A stretch of DNA of 64,000 nucleotides from Patiria pectinifera (taxonomy: Eukaryota > Echinodermata > Asteroidea > Valvatida > Asterinidae), in assembly GCA_029964075.1 (NCBI GenBank), contig CM057147.1, positions 18,869,513 to 18,933,512 on the forward strand, written 5' to 3'. How positions within the stretch are numbered: the first letter of the stretch is position 1; every line of letters begins with the position of its first letter. Below, in pieces: positions 1 through 13,245 of the stretch. Below the pieces are notes generated by a model. The model saw only the letters and a list, made by a program, of their open reading frames with translations. It was not told where the DNA came from and made no database searches. The position numbers and the translations under genes were made by a program.

Positions 1-424
1 GGTGTTGGTAGCTGAATGCATCAAAGTGCACCAGACTTTTCCACCTGATGCGCTGTGTTGCATCTGGCAGGGTTAGGATTAACCCTAAACCACCCTGACC
101 CGTTTGGCTTGGAACCATTCTCAATTCTGCAAAATCTTCCAATTGCCACCATGTGAAAATTGGATTTAGCTTAACTCCTCCAAAATCACCCGTTATTTCT
201 TGAATTTATTCAGCGGAGGGGCGACCACTGCCTCAATCCCTCAAAATCATCCGACTCGCTTAAACACATATGTTGGAGCAGTACTGTTGAAAAGCAAACT
301 TGGATTGAAGATTGTCCTTTTCCACAACATGTGAAATTATTCCGTCTGGCTTGCTGTCATTGAGAAGGGATCAAGAAATGTAGGTGATTTCTAATGACAA
401 GTTACTTGACTGATTTATTTATTT

Positions 425-695
425 GTTTATTACTTCTGGTAATGAAACCAGGGATTACCCAAATAGTGCCCTAGGCACTGTGAGCTCGAAAGCCTGAAGA
501 AACCTGTAGGAGAAGACATTGAGAAGAAATTACAGTTTTAGAGGTGGGAGGAAAAACCCAGAAGAAAATTCTGGGGAAAACCACCGAATCAGGTAGGGAC
601 TGAAAACCCAATCCACATATTGGCCCAGGCGGTATTCGAACCCGGGTCACAGCGGTGGAAGGCGAGGAAAGTACCGCTACGCCAAGGACCAGCGT
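425..695 (-). mobile_element. tRNA-derived SINE, reverse orientation
   Basis: Read on the minus strand, an RNA polymerase III B-box-like GGGTTCGAATACC (near 630-645) heads the element. It is followed by GGATTGGGTTTTCAGTCCCT and a tail ending near TGGTTTCATTACCAGAAG. A truncated second copy is at 5857-5982, and a short related stretch (GAATTGGGTTTTCAGTCCCT) is at about 48,877-48,905. Confidence 0.7.
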
Positions 696-699
696 CCTT

Positions 700-895
700 A
701 ATAATTTACTCAGCGCGCCGCGATCCGCTTCACTGCGCCGACTAGCGCCGGAGAGCGCCATGCTCACGGCCTCCCTCGCCCCGCCGATCCCCGACGCTGT
801 GCGGCGCTGGAGGAAAACACGCATAACAATAGGCGTCACGGCCGAACGCACTTCATACACCGTGGATACACACGGCCCGCCTCGGCGCGCCGGCA
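700..895. other. CpG-dense GC-rich patch
   Basis: A run of about 200 bp that is far richer in G+C and CpG than the AT-rich flanks, with many GCGCC and CGCCG words. It directly adjoins the tRNA-like head of the SINE. The short open frames through it show no recognisable protein. It may be a repeat head or a small CpG island. Confidence 0.4.
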
Positions 896-1765
896 GTGAG
901 TTCTTGAGTTAAAATTTATATTGTGCATGATCTTCGCTTTGTATTGGAATTCTACGAATGTACATGTATAAATTGTGAACAGCTGTTGACTGAAAAGCAT
1001 TTTCAGATTATCAGACACCGAGCTCAGTTTCCAAAATGAACATGATGATGAGAATACTTGCGGCAATTCGGCGATTGGTTCCGAGAACAGAAACAATTCC
1101 CTGACTCCCCATCAAAAAAATCAACCTGATTGTTTTTTTTAATAAAGAGCTGCAGTGACAAAATTGTGTTTCATGATCAAAAGGTTGGGCGTTGTTTTTC
1201 ACTGTTTTCTTGAACCGTGTACGTATCCACCGAGCTGAAACTTCAACAGCTTAGGTTTTAAACTTATTCTTCTTTGGATTTTGAGTGGTGCTTTTATTGG
1301 AAATGAACAAATTGCATCAAAAGCAAAGGATCCCATATGCCCTTAACTTTAAATAAATACTTAAAATAGAACTACACTTTCTGTTGTTTGTGACTGTGTG
1401 ACTCAGAATGAGTGGTATTTTGATGTTATCCCATCTGTTGAGTTAGTCTACCTGTATGTATCTATGATATGCGAGCAGATTCGGTAATTAATTGTGCAAC
1501 TACATGTAGACTGCATCTTGACCTCGTGATTCTGACCATTTAACCTGCGCCTTCTATATTGGGTCTTCAGTTACCAGTTGACATAGACATCTATGAAATA
1601 AAACCTGGACACGTCATCTTGCTTTTACGTCGTGAATTGAGCACAAATAGTCTGCGTCACGCGGCCTGTATACATGTACATGTATGTTACGATGTACATG
1701 TTTGTTACGATATACATTACGCGATGCGTCAACGTCCTGTGGCTTCAAATTATCATCACATATTT

Positions 1766-2035
1766 AGGCCATCAGCCTTGGGGTTTGACCGGTATCAAAT
1801 CAGGGCATAAATTATTAAAGTGCGCATGCCCAAGGTATACCGCCCTGAGAGTGGTAACAAGCATTTTGATGGACATTTTGAAAAAAAGGGTGACAGCACC
1901 CAAAAAGCTGCCACCACTACAATACTATCACATATTTTCCAACTCTGGAGGTGTATACCTTGCCAAAAATCGCTATGACGATTATTCCCCTCATTTGATA
2001 CCGGTGGCCAAAATTTTGGACCGAGGCTGATGGCC
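1766..2035. mobile_element. Inverted-repeat element (MITE)
   Basis: The left end AGGCCATCAGCCTTGG with GACCGGTATCAAAT is mirrored by ATTTGATACCGG and CCGAGGCTGATGGCCT on the right, about 270 bp apart. The interior is non-coding. Confidence 0.65.
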
Positions 2036-2173
2036 TAATTTTAAATAATGTGTGTATAATGTGAATGCCCTCTTGCGCGACACACGTAGCATTTTGCTTA
2101 CAGTTTGAGAGCCAGTATCGTGTCTGGGTTTTATTATCTCTCTATGCCCATTGTTGTAAATACAACGCATCCA

Positions 2174-2302
2174 CATTGACCAATCAGCGTCTTAGTCCAA
2201 CTTTCGGAAAGAAATGACGTCACAATTTTAGTAAAGTCGACTCCGATTGGCTTGTGCGCGGGGTCGCATAAATTGCATGCTTAGATACATTAGACGCTGG
2301 AC
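2174..2302 (+). repeat. Dispersed repeat carrying a CRE palindrome and CCAAT boxes
   Basis: The sequence contains GACCAATCAG, TGACGTCA and CGATTGGC and ends in ATTAGACGCTGG. The same order occurs in reverse complement at 38,925-39,062. Confidence 0.6.
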
Positions 2303-2877
2303 CGGAGACAGAGAGGGGGCTCCGTTGGACAATGGGTGATACTCAGATTACTGTTGGCTCTTATGCTGCATTCAAATCGCGTCGTGTTCATCGTGAATTA
2401 CTCCTAGTTCACGAGTGGCTTGCATTCTAATACTAATCATGCACAATGCCTTCATGCACATTGCACAAGCTATTTTTGCCAAGTCGTGAATAGAGTGTTA
2501 CCCGGCCCCCTAAAAATATGGGTCCGAAGGACAATAGGGTCGGGGAACCAGACTAAGTCATAAACTGGAAAAGACAATTTCGCCTCCAGTTCACCACTGG
2601 TGAATAAGAGTTACCAGGTGAATAGAACGCCATAATATGACTAGTAAACTTGTGAACCCAATAAACACAACACAATTGGAACGTAGCATTATTCCAACAA
2701 AATCATAACAGATCAGAGCAACATGTTTGATTTGTAGAGTTTGTGTACTGTTCAGTGTAGGTACACAATCCTATTGAGAAAATTAGCGAAAATATCACCA
2801 TTGATGTGTACAGCAAGTTTGGAAGTTTATTCGGACAAGTGCACTTGTATGTATTTTTTTTTTTTTCATTTTTGCAG

Positions 2878-2934
2878 ACTCTAGGAAAGAAGGAGCACAG
2901 GGAAAGATGCAACAAATTGGAGGTGGAGGACAAG
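2878..2934 (+). CDS. MED15: MED15 exon, first in window (post-KIX linker)
   Basis: A polypyrimidine run and TTTTGCAG precede this 57-bp exon and GTAAAA follows it. It enters after one codon base and ends after one base (phase 1), and reads SRKEGAQGKMQQIGGGGQ. Joined to the next exon it gives GGGGQDPMAALQGL, which resembles the linker just after the KIX domain of animal MED15. Confidence 0.75.
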
Positions 2935-5900
2935 GTAAAACCCATGCACCACAAGGTGTTCAAGTGGTGTGTCCTGAAAGAGGATTGAAGTACATCGTAG
3001 GAAGGCTAATTCTATTAACCCCAACTCCCTAGGCCTTTTTACTAGGATGTAGCCTCAATCCTGCAAAATCCTCCAATTGGCTTCATGGAAAAATAGCATT
3101 ATAGCCTCAATCCTGCAAATTCCTCCATTATTTCTTGAATATGGTACGTAGAGGGGTGACCACTGCCTGAATCCTACAAAATCCTGCGGCAGTGAGTGTC
3201 AATATGTTGAGGCTTGGCCAGTGACATTCTGGACCAGTATGGAGGATTTCAAGCATAATCCAGACCTATATTTATGCATGGCTGAGCAAAAACAACACAA
3301 GGTCTGGCCCAAGACCTTGACAAAGTGCATCCTACGAAATCAGTAACACACTTTTGCCATGTAACCTCAATCCTCCAAATTCCTCCACTTAGGCAAAGAG
3401 GATTTTGAAGGCTTCAGGGCGGTTAGGGTTAACTATAAGGCCCTATGCCCTTGTTGCTAGGAACCATCCTCAATCATGTCAATCCTGCAAAATCTTCCAA
3501 CTGCCTCCATGTAAAGGAGACGGCCTCAATCCTCCAAAATCATCTGTTATTTCTTGAATATGGTCCTTGGAGGAGGGACCACTGCCTCAATCTTGCAAAA
3601 CACAACAGATATCAGGAAATAAAAGGTAGATAATAAGGCCCAAAAAAAAAAGTCTCCGGTTTCTGGTATGGAGCTTGCCCCAAAAGTGGTGCGACGACGC
3701 GGCTTTTTTTTTTTTTTTTTACCTGTTTTTGTTTTGTTTTTTTTGCTTCAAATGTCGGCTGATGACTACAAATGGTGCCCGACTAAACTTAGTGCAAATA
3801 TATGGGAGTCCAGAGAGGCCACATAAAGCTTATTCTCGATCATAACCCCATCTAAAAACATGTTAAAATTGTGCAGCAGCAGGATTCCAGTCAAACCAGT
3901 GAGTTTGGCGGTTTTGAGACATCATCTTGTATTGAAAAAAAAAACCTTTTTCATTTTGCCGACGCGCATGGCTACGGCGACGCGCGCGCATACCAGAAAC
4001 CGGAGACTTTTTTTTTTTGGCCTAATGGACACATACCTTTATATTTGAAAATCATTTATGTTTCTTTTTCCAACGACAGATCCAATGGCCGCGCTGCAGG
4101 GGCTGACGTCAATAACCATTCCAGGGGCCCGACCTGGTCAGCAAGGAACGCCTCCCCCAGGACAACAGCAGATGACGCAGATGATGGGTGCCAGGCAGAT
4201 ACATGGCACTACAGGTTGGTAGAAAGCAAACAAACACGTAGACTGACAGACAGAAAGACAGACAGAAACAGATAATAGGAGCTAGGCAGCAACATGGCAT
4301 TGCAGGTTGGTAGAATGCAAACTGTAGGTGCGCTGAAGCGCTCTAGGGGGCTGGTCATGAATGATGCAACGGATTCTTACTGATGATTACAGGCATTTAT
4401 TGAATCACCGTGAAAACTGAAAGAAGATAGATACAGATATAGAGTTCAATGAGCACCAATTAATTAGAGAATTACAATAAAATCAATTGACTATATAAAC
4501 AACCACTCGTATGAAATGAATAAATGTGAGCACATATACTCTCTTAACCAGTACGACGTGTCCGCGCTCTAACAAAATACTGAGATAGGCATTAATATAA
4601 AGTAGCTAATATAAAGTGATTGAAATAGCAAATATCACACCGTTTACGCCTTCAGACCAGCGTACATGTATATGAGGCTGTGGTAAATCGGCAGGATACT
4701 CTCTGTGGCCCAAGCTGAATGAGAATACAAATAACAAAACTCTTAAATGTCCTAGATCTATTATAATCGCAAAGGACTAAGAAATAATAAGAAATAACGT
4801 AAGGTATATGGCTCATTTGTATAACATAACAGAAAAGAGCATTTTCTTACCTAAAGCAGTCGATTGGATGAAGAAATAAGCAGCTAGCGATTATGTAACA
4901 CTCTTATGTAGGATTATGAAGTGAAAGTGAAAGTAACGTACATGAACGCGCATCATATAGAATGCTCAGTGTGCGCATCGTAAAACAACCTGCCCGCATA
5001 TTTGGAGACAAGCCCGCGCGCGCATGCTTAAAGGTAAGCCCGCGCGCACTCAACCTGTCACTTACACAAACAATCACAAATATGAAGACCGACCAACAGG
5101 CAAACGGAAAGAAACAGGTAATGGGAGCTGGGCAGCAATATGGCACTGCAAGTTGGTAAAAAACAAACAAACATGCAGTCTGTCAGACAGCCCGACAGAC
5201 AGACAGACAGATTGTCATTGAGAGAGGTACATGTAGGGTATAAAGCAGAGCTTGACATGCAAACACTAGACCGGGACAATAACACAGACCAGTCAATGCA
5301 CTTTACAATTGTTGACAAAGTAATGATGAAAATATGAAAATTAACAAGGAGTCAGAACTCGTGGGCGATTTACAGTTTGACCATTAACATTCCAATCCCT
5401 CGGGAATGTCCATAGCTAAAGCACTGTAACCGCAAGCCTGGACCATTCAATGCGTGACTGCGGAACGTGCAAAATCTGAGAGAAACAAAACCTAACGTAC
5501 AGAATTCCTTAGGGTTGTCGAAGGGGCGTGGCTAATTCGCAAATGGTGATAGGTCAATTTATCAGTTAGCGAATTCCACATTCTGGGTCCATCATATTTG
5601 ATAGTCTCTTGAGCTAAAACGGTATGGTCAACGGGAGATAAAAAATAATTGAATCTATTGTTCTTATCCTTCTATTGCAGCAAGCCAGCTAACATTGCAG
5701 CAGCAACGTCAGAAACAAATTCAGCTGCAGCTGGCCAAACAGCTGTCGGGAACAGCTAACTCGCCTCAACCGCAAACAGGATTCATGGCTGGTGGACCAC
5801 AACAGGTAATGTGTACTCCTTGCATGAACTCTGTTTTTGGATCATTATTATTATTATTATTAATCATTTCTGGTAATGAAACCAAGGATTCCTCAAAAGC

Positions 5901-8900
5901 GCCCTAGACACTGTAGCTCGCAAGCCTGAAGAAACCTGTGCATGGAGAGAAGACAATGAGAAGAAATTACAGTTTTAGATCGAACATATGCAAGAGTTCT
6001 TGCTTCCAAAATTATTCACCTGTATGTGTACATATCATGACAAACAGTATGAAGTGAAACCCCTTGTTTTCAGTTTGTGTCAGTCTAGTTTTTAATCATG
6101 ATATGCTTATAAATATGTGACACGGTTTACCCATTCCTATTGGACGAGAGCCGTCACGTGGGTGGTTTTAATTGGTGTCACATGAATTTGGACTCCTACA
6201 AAATCTGGTTCCTTTTATTGGTTGAACCCTCACAATATTTACTCGGGCATGTGCAATACTACCAATGACAACATGAGTCCGTATTTTATAGAGTCCTAAC
6301 TTCACACTACACCGGCACCGCCGTGTTCTGCGTCACATTGCGCAGTACGCACCACGCAGTACGCACTGCGCACACAATATTCTCCATATGAGGAGATTTT
6401 TTTAGTACTACTCCTTAGAGGCACATACCATAAACATACATGTACATGTAGCTAGAGGGGCATTTCACAAAACATGAAGTAAAGTTGTTGAACAAAATTG
6501 TTTGAAATTTATGATTTTTGACTTGTTTGGACTTTTTGACCGAAAGGTAGTTACGAATGGGAATAAAATGTGCTTGACCGGTATTAAACAATTACGTTTG
6601 GGCCTTGTCATCTCGCTTCGGCTCGGGCCATTATCAGCATCCAGGCCCCAAGCCGGTTTTGAATGTACTTGTTTAATGCTGGCTGAGCACGTAATTTATT
6701 CTCTTATTTATGGCATACAAGAAGGTGATTGTCATAAGTTAATACTTGGGTTAGAAAAATTATACTTCAAGCTGAAACCCTTACAAAAAAGTACATTGCA
6801 TGGGCAGTCAGCCACAAGTTATTACAACTCAATTACAAAGTCATTGAGTTGCAAATCAAGTCACAAATTCTCAAGTGACCTGTGTAAAAATCATTCCTCC
6901 GTCATTGTCCATCCCTTTTTCCTTGCGACCTGACTTGTGAGTTGGCTTTTGTTTGACTTGCGATTGACTCAGTTTACAACTCCGTTAAAATCTTGCTTGG
7001 TGTTCCCATCTACAGGGGATGAATTCTCCCCAGGTGGGGCAGCAGATGGGGTCCATGCAGCCTGGCCAGCAGGGCCAGATGATCCGCGGACAGCAACCAT
7101 TCAAGGTACAAGGCATCACTCCTTTTTTTTTTTAATCAGGGTTTTTTGAAAACCAGTTTTGACTTCAGGTTCAGTTTCAGCTTCAGAGTCATTTGGAAGC
7201 TTCAAACTTAGTAGAAATTGGCTTCTGATTTGACACTCGGGGAGAAACTTTGTTTCTCCAACCTAGTAAGAAAATATCTGCTTAGTCTTTGAACATAAAT
7301 GCCAAAAAGAATCTTGTTTGGCAACAGATGCCAACATTTTGCCATGCTGGTGTTCTGCCAAAAAATTTCCCCTCCATTTCTATGGGTAGGAGCTTGCTGC
7401 GCCATGTTGTTTCCCATCATGCCTTGCGCGATCTTAACCCCTGGAATTGCCTCATTTAAATGTGTCAAATATTGGCTCATTTAAATAAGGACTTCAGTCT
7501 GTGTATCTAACGCACGCCGCCAAGTTTAAAATATTCAAAGTTGTTTTTTTTTTAAGAATCAATCCTTTCAAATATAAGGTTTCGACGTTGCGTTATTTAG
7601 CAAGGATTTGTATTAAATATACGTACCTCTTGCGTCCCTTTACAATCGAAGATACAGGTTTTTTGCGGCAAAAAAACGATGCAACCATAATCCATATCGT
7701 ACAGGCATCGCACAGTTTTGAAAAAAAAAATGTTCGTATGTCACTTGATGTGCATAGCACGCGAGCGCATTATAGGGCATGCAGTCTTCGAAATGCATGG
7801 GCAGTACACTCTGAATAGCTGGTCAGCGTCGTTTACGTGTTCATCATGGCCAGAGGTAAAGTGATGGAACGCGCACGCACTCATGGAGTTGAGGCTGCTC
7901 CATGGCACACTCTTGAATCACACCTTTTGTTGCAAAGTGAAGCGGTATAATGCATTTTCGATAACATACGATCTATGACATGATTAGTTTAAAAACTCAA
8001 CCAATCTTATCTTCTTTATTGTACACCATACAGCAGCTGCAGTCTCAGCAGATGCAGCAGCAGCTGCAGCAGATGCAGGGACCTGGTGGCACACAGCATG
8101 TAAGAGGACAGCAAGGATTCAAGGTACCAGACCCAGTCATAATATGTGCAGTATGCCTTCATGCACATGCATGCATTGTGTTGTTCCTCGCATACTTTGT
8201 CTACCGGTAGGTTTGAAGTTCTAATTTAAAATCTTCCGAAGACAGTCGGAGCATACTGACCGGAACGTCGAGTTTATACCTCTGGGTCTTTTCAAAACCA
8301 TTTTCTTAGTTGAGAAGTTATTCGCACATGGTGTTTCCGCAAAGCTTTCATTTATTAGTATCTCCACCATGCCAAGCCTCAAATCTTACTTAATTTTAAA
8401 ATGCACAGGGTCACTTTGGCATCTTATGCTCAAGTCCCAGACGCTGATTTCGGGCGCAATTCAAAACATGACTCAGCAACTTTTAAATTGAAATTGAGAT
8501 CCTAGAATATTGTTTTCTCGGAATACACAGCATTCGCTGACCTAAAACTTCATCAGGTTAGTTGTTAAGCACCCTTCTTTAGATTTTGAGCACTTTTGTT
8601 GCTTCAAACGAAAAAAAAAAGTACAAATGACAAATGATGTACTCTACCAGTTGTGTATCTTTGGATTACGTTGAGCTTTTCTGTTGCACAACATGGGGGA
8701 GCCTTAACAATGTCACTTTTTTTTCTTTTTTTTTTCTCTTTTTAACAAGCTTGACGCATTACCATTGTAGACAATTCAAAGTACAAAAACTAGAAATGAT
8801 ATAAGAACTTCATTTCCCTTGCCACAGTTCATAGAAATTTGCCTTAAAAAAACTTGCTGGTTACCAGGGTTCCACTTTAGCGGTAGCCCGCTAACCAAAT

Positions 8901-11900
8901 GCTAGTCAAAACAGCGGCGGGCTAGTCAAAGTATTCTGTAAGTAGCGCGAATGGCGAGTAAAAAATTATTGGAATACGGCAAAGATGAAAGGACAGGAAG
9001 AAATAAATCATAAAATCCAGAAAGCAAACCTGTATCAAGTTGTGTCTACTTTTTGTGTCTAACTGTTTAGGGTTAAATTATTAGATCTGTTTATTAAAAA
9101 CACTGACAAGATTGCCTCAGGATACATGTTGTACAGGTATGCACATTGTTGTTCATGAGACACTCTATAAAAGCAAAAAATGCGGGCTAGTGAAAATGCC
9201 CGCGGGCTAGTTAAGAGTCTGTTTCAATAGCCTGGCTAGTGAGAAAAAGGTCAAAACCCTGCTGATCAGTACTACTGATTTCAAATAACAGGCATTTCAA
9301 CAACAGCAACAGCAGCTGCAACAGCAACAGATCCAACAGCAGCAACTGCAGCAGCAGCAACTACAACAGCAGCAGCTGCAACAGCAGCAACTGCAGCAAC
9401 AGCAGATTCAGCAGCAGCAACAGATGCAGCAGCAACGCCAACAGCAGAGCACGCAACAACAGGTACGGTAGATAGTGACTCAACCTTTGGCAAGCCTTTT
9501 GTTCTACAAAGCTTTTACAGTGTGTTCTCTCTGCATGTTTACGAAGATTATGCTCTATTCTGTGGCACTCTTTAACAGTAAGCAAGAAACTGCTGTTAGG
9601 TTGTGCTAAGTTTGAGTATGATTGCTTGAACGTGCATGCAGATGTCATTTTAATACGATATTCTGTTAAAGCAATTTTCTTTCATAAGTGGTTGCCTTTG
9701 CAGTGCTTATTCTATGGAGTGGGGATACTTTCATAATTGATTAATTTCATGGTGATTTTAGCATTAAGCATAGCAAAGAGATTACTAACCAGAAAAGGTT
9801 TTTCACCTGGAAAGGTTAAAAACAGTTAACATGTATATGCCTTGATACGTGCTTTAGGTTAGCACAATTTTCCTGTCATAGTAAGCACAGGCGTGGTTCT
9901 AGAACCAATATTTTGGGGGGCTAGCACGATGGATCAAGATTTTTTTTCAGGGAGGCGTGCTGAAATGTAGACCGGTTATTTTTTTCAGACACTTATGCCT
10001 CCGAAAATCAATGGGGGGGGGGGGGGGCCCATGCCATATTTTCAATGGGGAGCGCCAATAAAATCCTAAAAAAAAAATTTTGTCACGACTATTTCTTTAG
10101 GGGGTGACTGTTCGCATGTACATCACAATCCTTCTTTTTGCTAATGCAATTTTTTTTTTTTTACGGAATTTATTTTGGGGGGGCTAGACAAAATTTTGGG
10201 GGGACTACAGCCCCCCCTAGCCCCCCCATATAACCGCGCCTGAGTAAGCACATGTTTGCCGCCGTTATTTAGTTCCCTCAAATTGGGCCCATTTGTGTAA
10301 GCTGAAAATTGTGCCCTATTGGAAGCCCTATTGGTTGAAGGAGCCTGGAGTGCGTGCGTATTACCTGAGCGTGACTCCCGCTAGCCTGGTGCCATCTTGG
10401 AAAATGGCTGTCCCTGAATTAGTCTATACTTCATGATACAAGTATATCCAAAACTTCAAACTTGTCAACAAATCCTGATAGATTTTGTTGTAAATGTGCA
10501 TTTCATAATAACCATTTTGGTCGTAAGTTCCACCTTTGTCTTTGTCTCTTACGCAGCGGCCACCAGCCTCGCCATACGGTGGCTATAACTACATGATGTC
10601 CCCACAGGTTTGTAAACTCAGACAGATAAGCTACAGGGATTGCTCCTTCTTATCATTGGCTGTGGGGAAATTAAAGGTCACATGTCAGGGAGCATGCAGA
10701 CATCTTTGCTGAGCACAGAAAAAGTTGCTTAGCACAAAAACTGGTTACCATCCAAAGTGCCATTAGATGCATATAGGGTTTGTGACTGGTATTCTGCTGT
10801 TTTTTGGCTTACCATTTGAACTTGCTGTATGCTTAGCAGCTCGGTTAATTTGGACTTGGAAATAACTCGCTGAATGTTTAACTGATCAAGATTAGTTGAG
10901 ATCGTGGACTTCTACTCCAACGAAAGTTCAAAATTTTCCACCGTAAATATGCGGATAAAATGTCATCCTGTACCATATTTGACTAAAGCCCAATTCATAG
11001 CCAGTGATATGTTGGAGCAATACCTGTGCAGAGGTTGTTGTGTACCACTTTCATGCGCTTTTTAAAAGCTTCCCCCCCCCCTTGTAATTGAGCATGTTTT
11101 GTGGTACATTCGGTGAAGGTTATGTGTATCACAGATGTTAGGTTAGTTGAATTCCATTTCAGTGCTTCGGAAAACCCCTAGATGTGACTTTCTGTTTAAA
11201 AATGGAAATGGATATTTGGAAATGTGATTTTTAACTCAGTGCGTCTAAAAACCATCTGCAGACATTTGAGGAATACTGTGCTGTTGTCTCATATCGGCAT
11301 GGAACAAAAAAGTGTCCAGTGCACCATCATACTCCTACAATACTTATTTTGATGAGCTCTAAAATGTATTTTGGAACTCATCTGTTGAAAATCACGTCTG
11401 TCAAATTCTTCTTTTCATTTTGAAAACAAAAAATCACATACCAGTGATTCATAATGTGTTGCGCTGTAAATCACTCTATACATGTTAGTATTGCACCCAT
11501 GTGCATTATCAACTAGAACTTTCTTTCCTTAGTTACGTTTTGAGACACTTGCAAAATGCATTTTGCTCCAATTTTTGGGGAGAATTGACTGCAACATTGT
11601 TCCAGTGGAATATTATCATTCTAGTTCAAGTAGATTCATGAGTTTGTAGTCATTTTACATTCAGTTTTATTTGCGCAAAAATAAGTCCTCCAATAACCCC
11701 TACTGGTAACACCTCCTTTTAAGTTTGTCAAGAAGGTTATCTAACACTCATTGAAGACTGATGTTTCAAAGTCACACCTAACTAAGTAGTATTAGGAGAG
11801 ACTCGGGTCGACCTAAATAGATAATGTTTTCAGACAGGCAAACTTTATGTCTTCATTTTCCATTGACTAGACTAAGCACCATTGATATATCGATATTACT

Positions 11901-13214
11901 TGATTATTCAATATTATTTTGATATCTATATCGCCAATAGCAATTTTGTAATCATATCGAAAAAGCGACTTTTTCGATATTGTGGAATGAAATCAAAAAT
12001 ATCTAAAGTGCGTCATGTTATCGTCAAAATAAATCTCCCGTTTGTGCTTTTCCTTTGTGTTTATCATTTGCTGTATAATGAAATAAAAGTCGGTGCGGCC
12101 GCAAGTTGTGCTTGTGTCTCAAAATAGAAACATCGCAAAACGCCAAGCGGCATGGCTTTGTGCATAGCTGCCAACTGTTACGAATTTTTCGTAATTATTA
12201 CGAATTGTTTGTTAAATTACGAAAATACGATTTGCCACTAAAACATTACGAATTTCCCATTTTCTACCTAACGAAAAAAAAAAATACTTGTAAAGTATCG
12301 TTTTTGACCGAAAACTTCTGGCGAAATGTCGCGATAATGGATGGACTGGTGACAAGTCTAATAAGAATGCAGTCAAGCACCTGATAGACATCAATGCAGA
12401 TGCAGTGTGCGCAGTGGAGTACTTGAGGACCAGACTAAAACTATTTTTCAATGGTTTGTCATTTGTATGTATCTCGTGGATGTGTGGTTGTGTGTACTGT
12501 ATGTGAGTACTTTTCAGTGACGATCGTGAGCACATTTGGTCGCTTATTGCCGGGATGAGACCCATTAGTGCGAGATTTTAATCATGGAATTTAATAAGAG
12601 TATGGTTGGAATAATTGGTAATAGAGTTTGAGTTTGTCACAACGTCCAGAAAAGATAAATCAGCATGCGTTTGCAAGGTATGTTGGCGGGATATTTCTAT
12701 TGCATACACGGTGGTTCTTAAATTTACTACCTTACGGAGACATGAACACAATAGGGAACAAAAGATTGTATACGTCTCCAGAAGAACATTTCTATAGATG
12801 AATGCGTCTCCACAAGAATTTCACGAAATAGATATATGGATTTTACTCAAAAACTAGGAATTTCCAAGGTAGGTTGATGTGTCGCAAATGGAAGAGTTTT
12901 AGAAAAGGGATATTTAGTCCAAATTTCAGCCCAGGAAATTAATTCTGGTTAAAATAAGAGCATTTTGAAACTTCAATTTCACACTCGAAAACTTTACTAC
13001 ACGAGAACAAAGAAATGTCTCCACAGGAATACAAATTTCAGAATCTGGGCCCTATCATTGTGTGTAAAAACATTGATACGAACTCGAAACTCCACATTGA
13101 TAGCATGCATTTCAAAAAAAAATTAGGCGCACGTTATTATTGTTATTATTTATTTGGCTTCAACAAACAAATTCAGACATTAAAACGAAATTAATTTTAA
13201 AAAAATATCTAAAC

Positions 13215-13245
<31 letters not shown>

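Larger units (their letters stand above)
1..2877. other. Intronic or upstream region of MED15, repeats only
   Basis: No exon is supported here. The first recognisable MED15 exon at 2878 enters in mid-codon, so this stretch is probably intron of that gene. It holds a CCTCAATCCTGCAAAATC-type repeat (about 60-260), a reverse-oriented SINE (425-695), a CpG-dense patch (700-895), a terminal-inverted-repeat element (1766-2035) and a dispersed repeat carrying a CRE palindrome (2174-2302). I looked for exons of a KIX domain and saw none. Confidence 0.6.

Noticed and set aside
655-912. 85-codon frame through the CpG-dense patch
   Set aside because: Arginine/alanine-rich translation typical of GC-rich non-coding DNA, next to a SINE head; no splice or start support.
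9281-9648. Alanine- and leucine-rich minus-strand frames
   Set aside because: Antisense of the MED15 polyglutamine exon.
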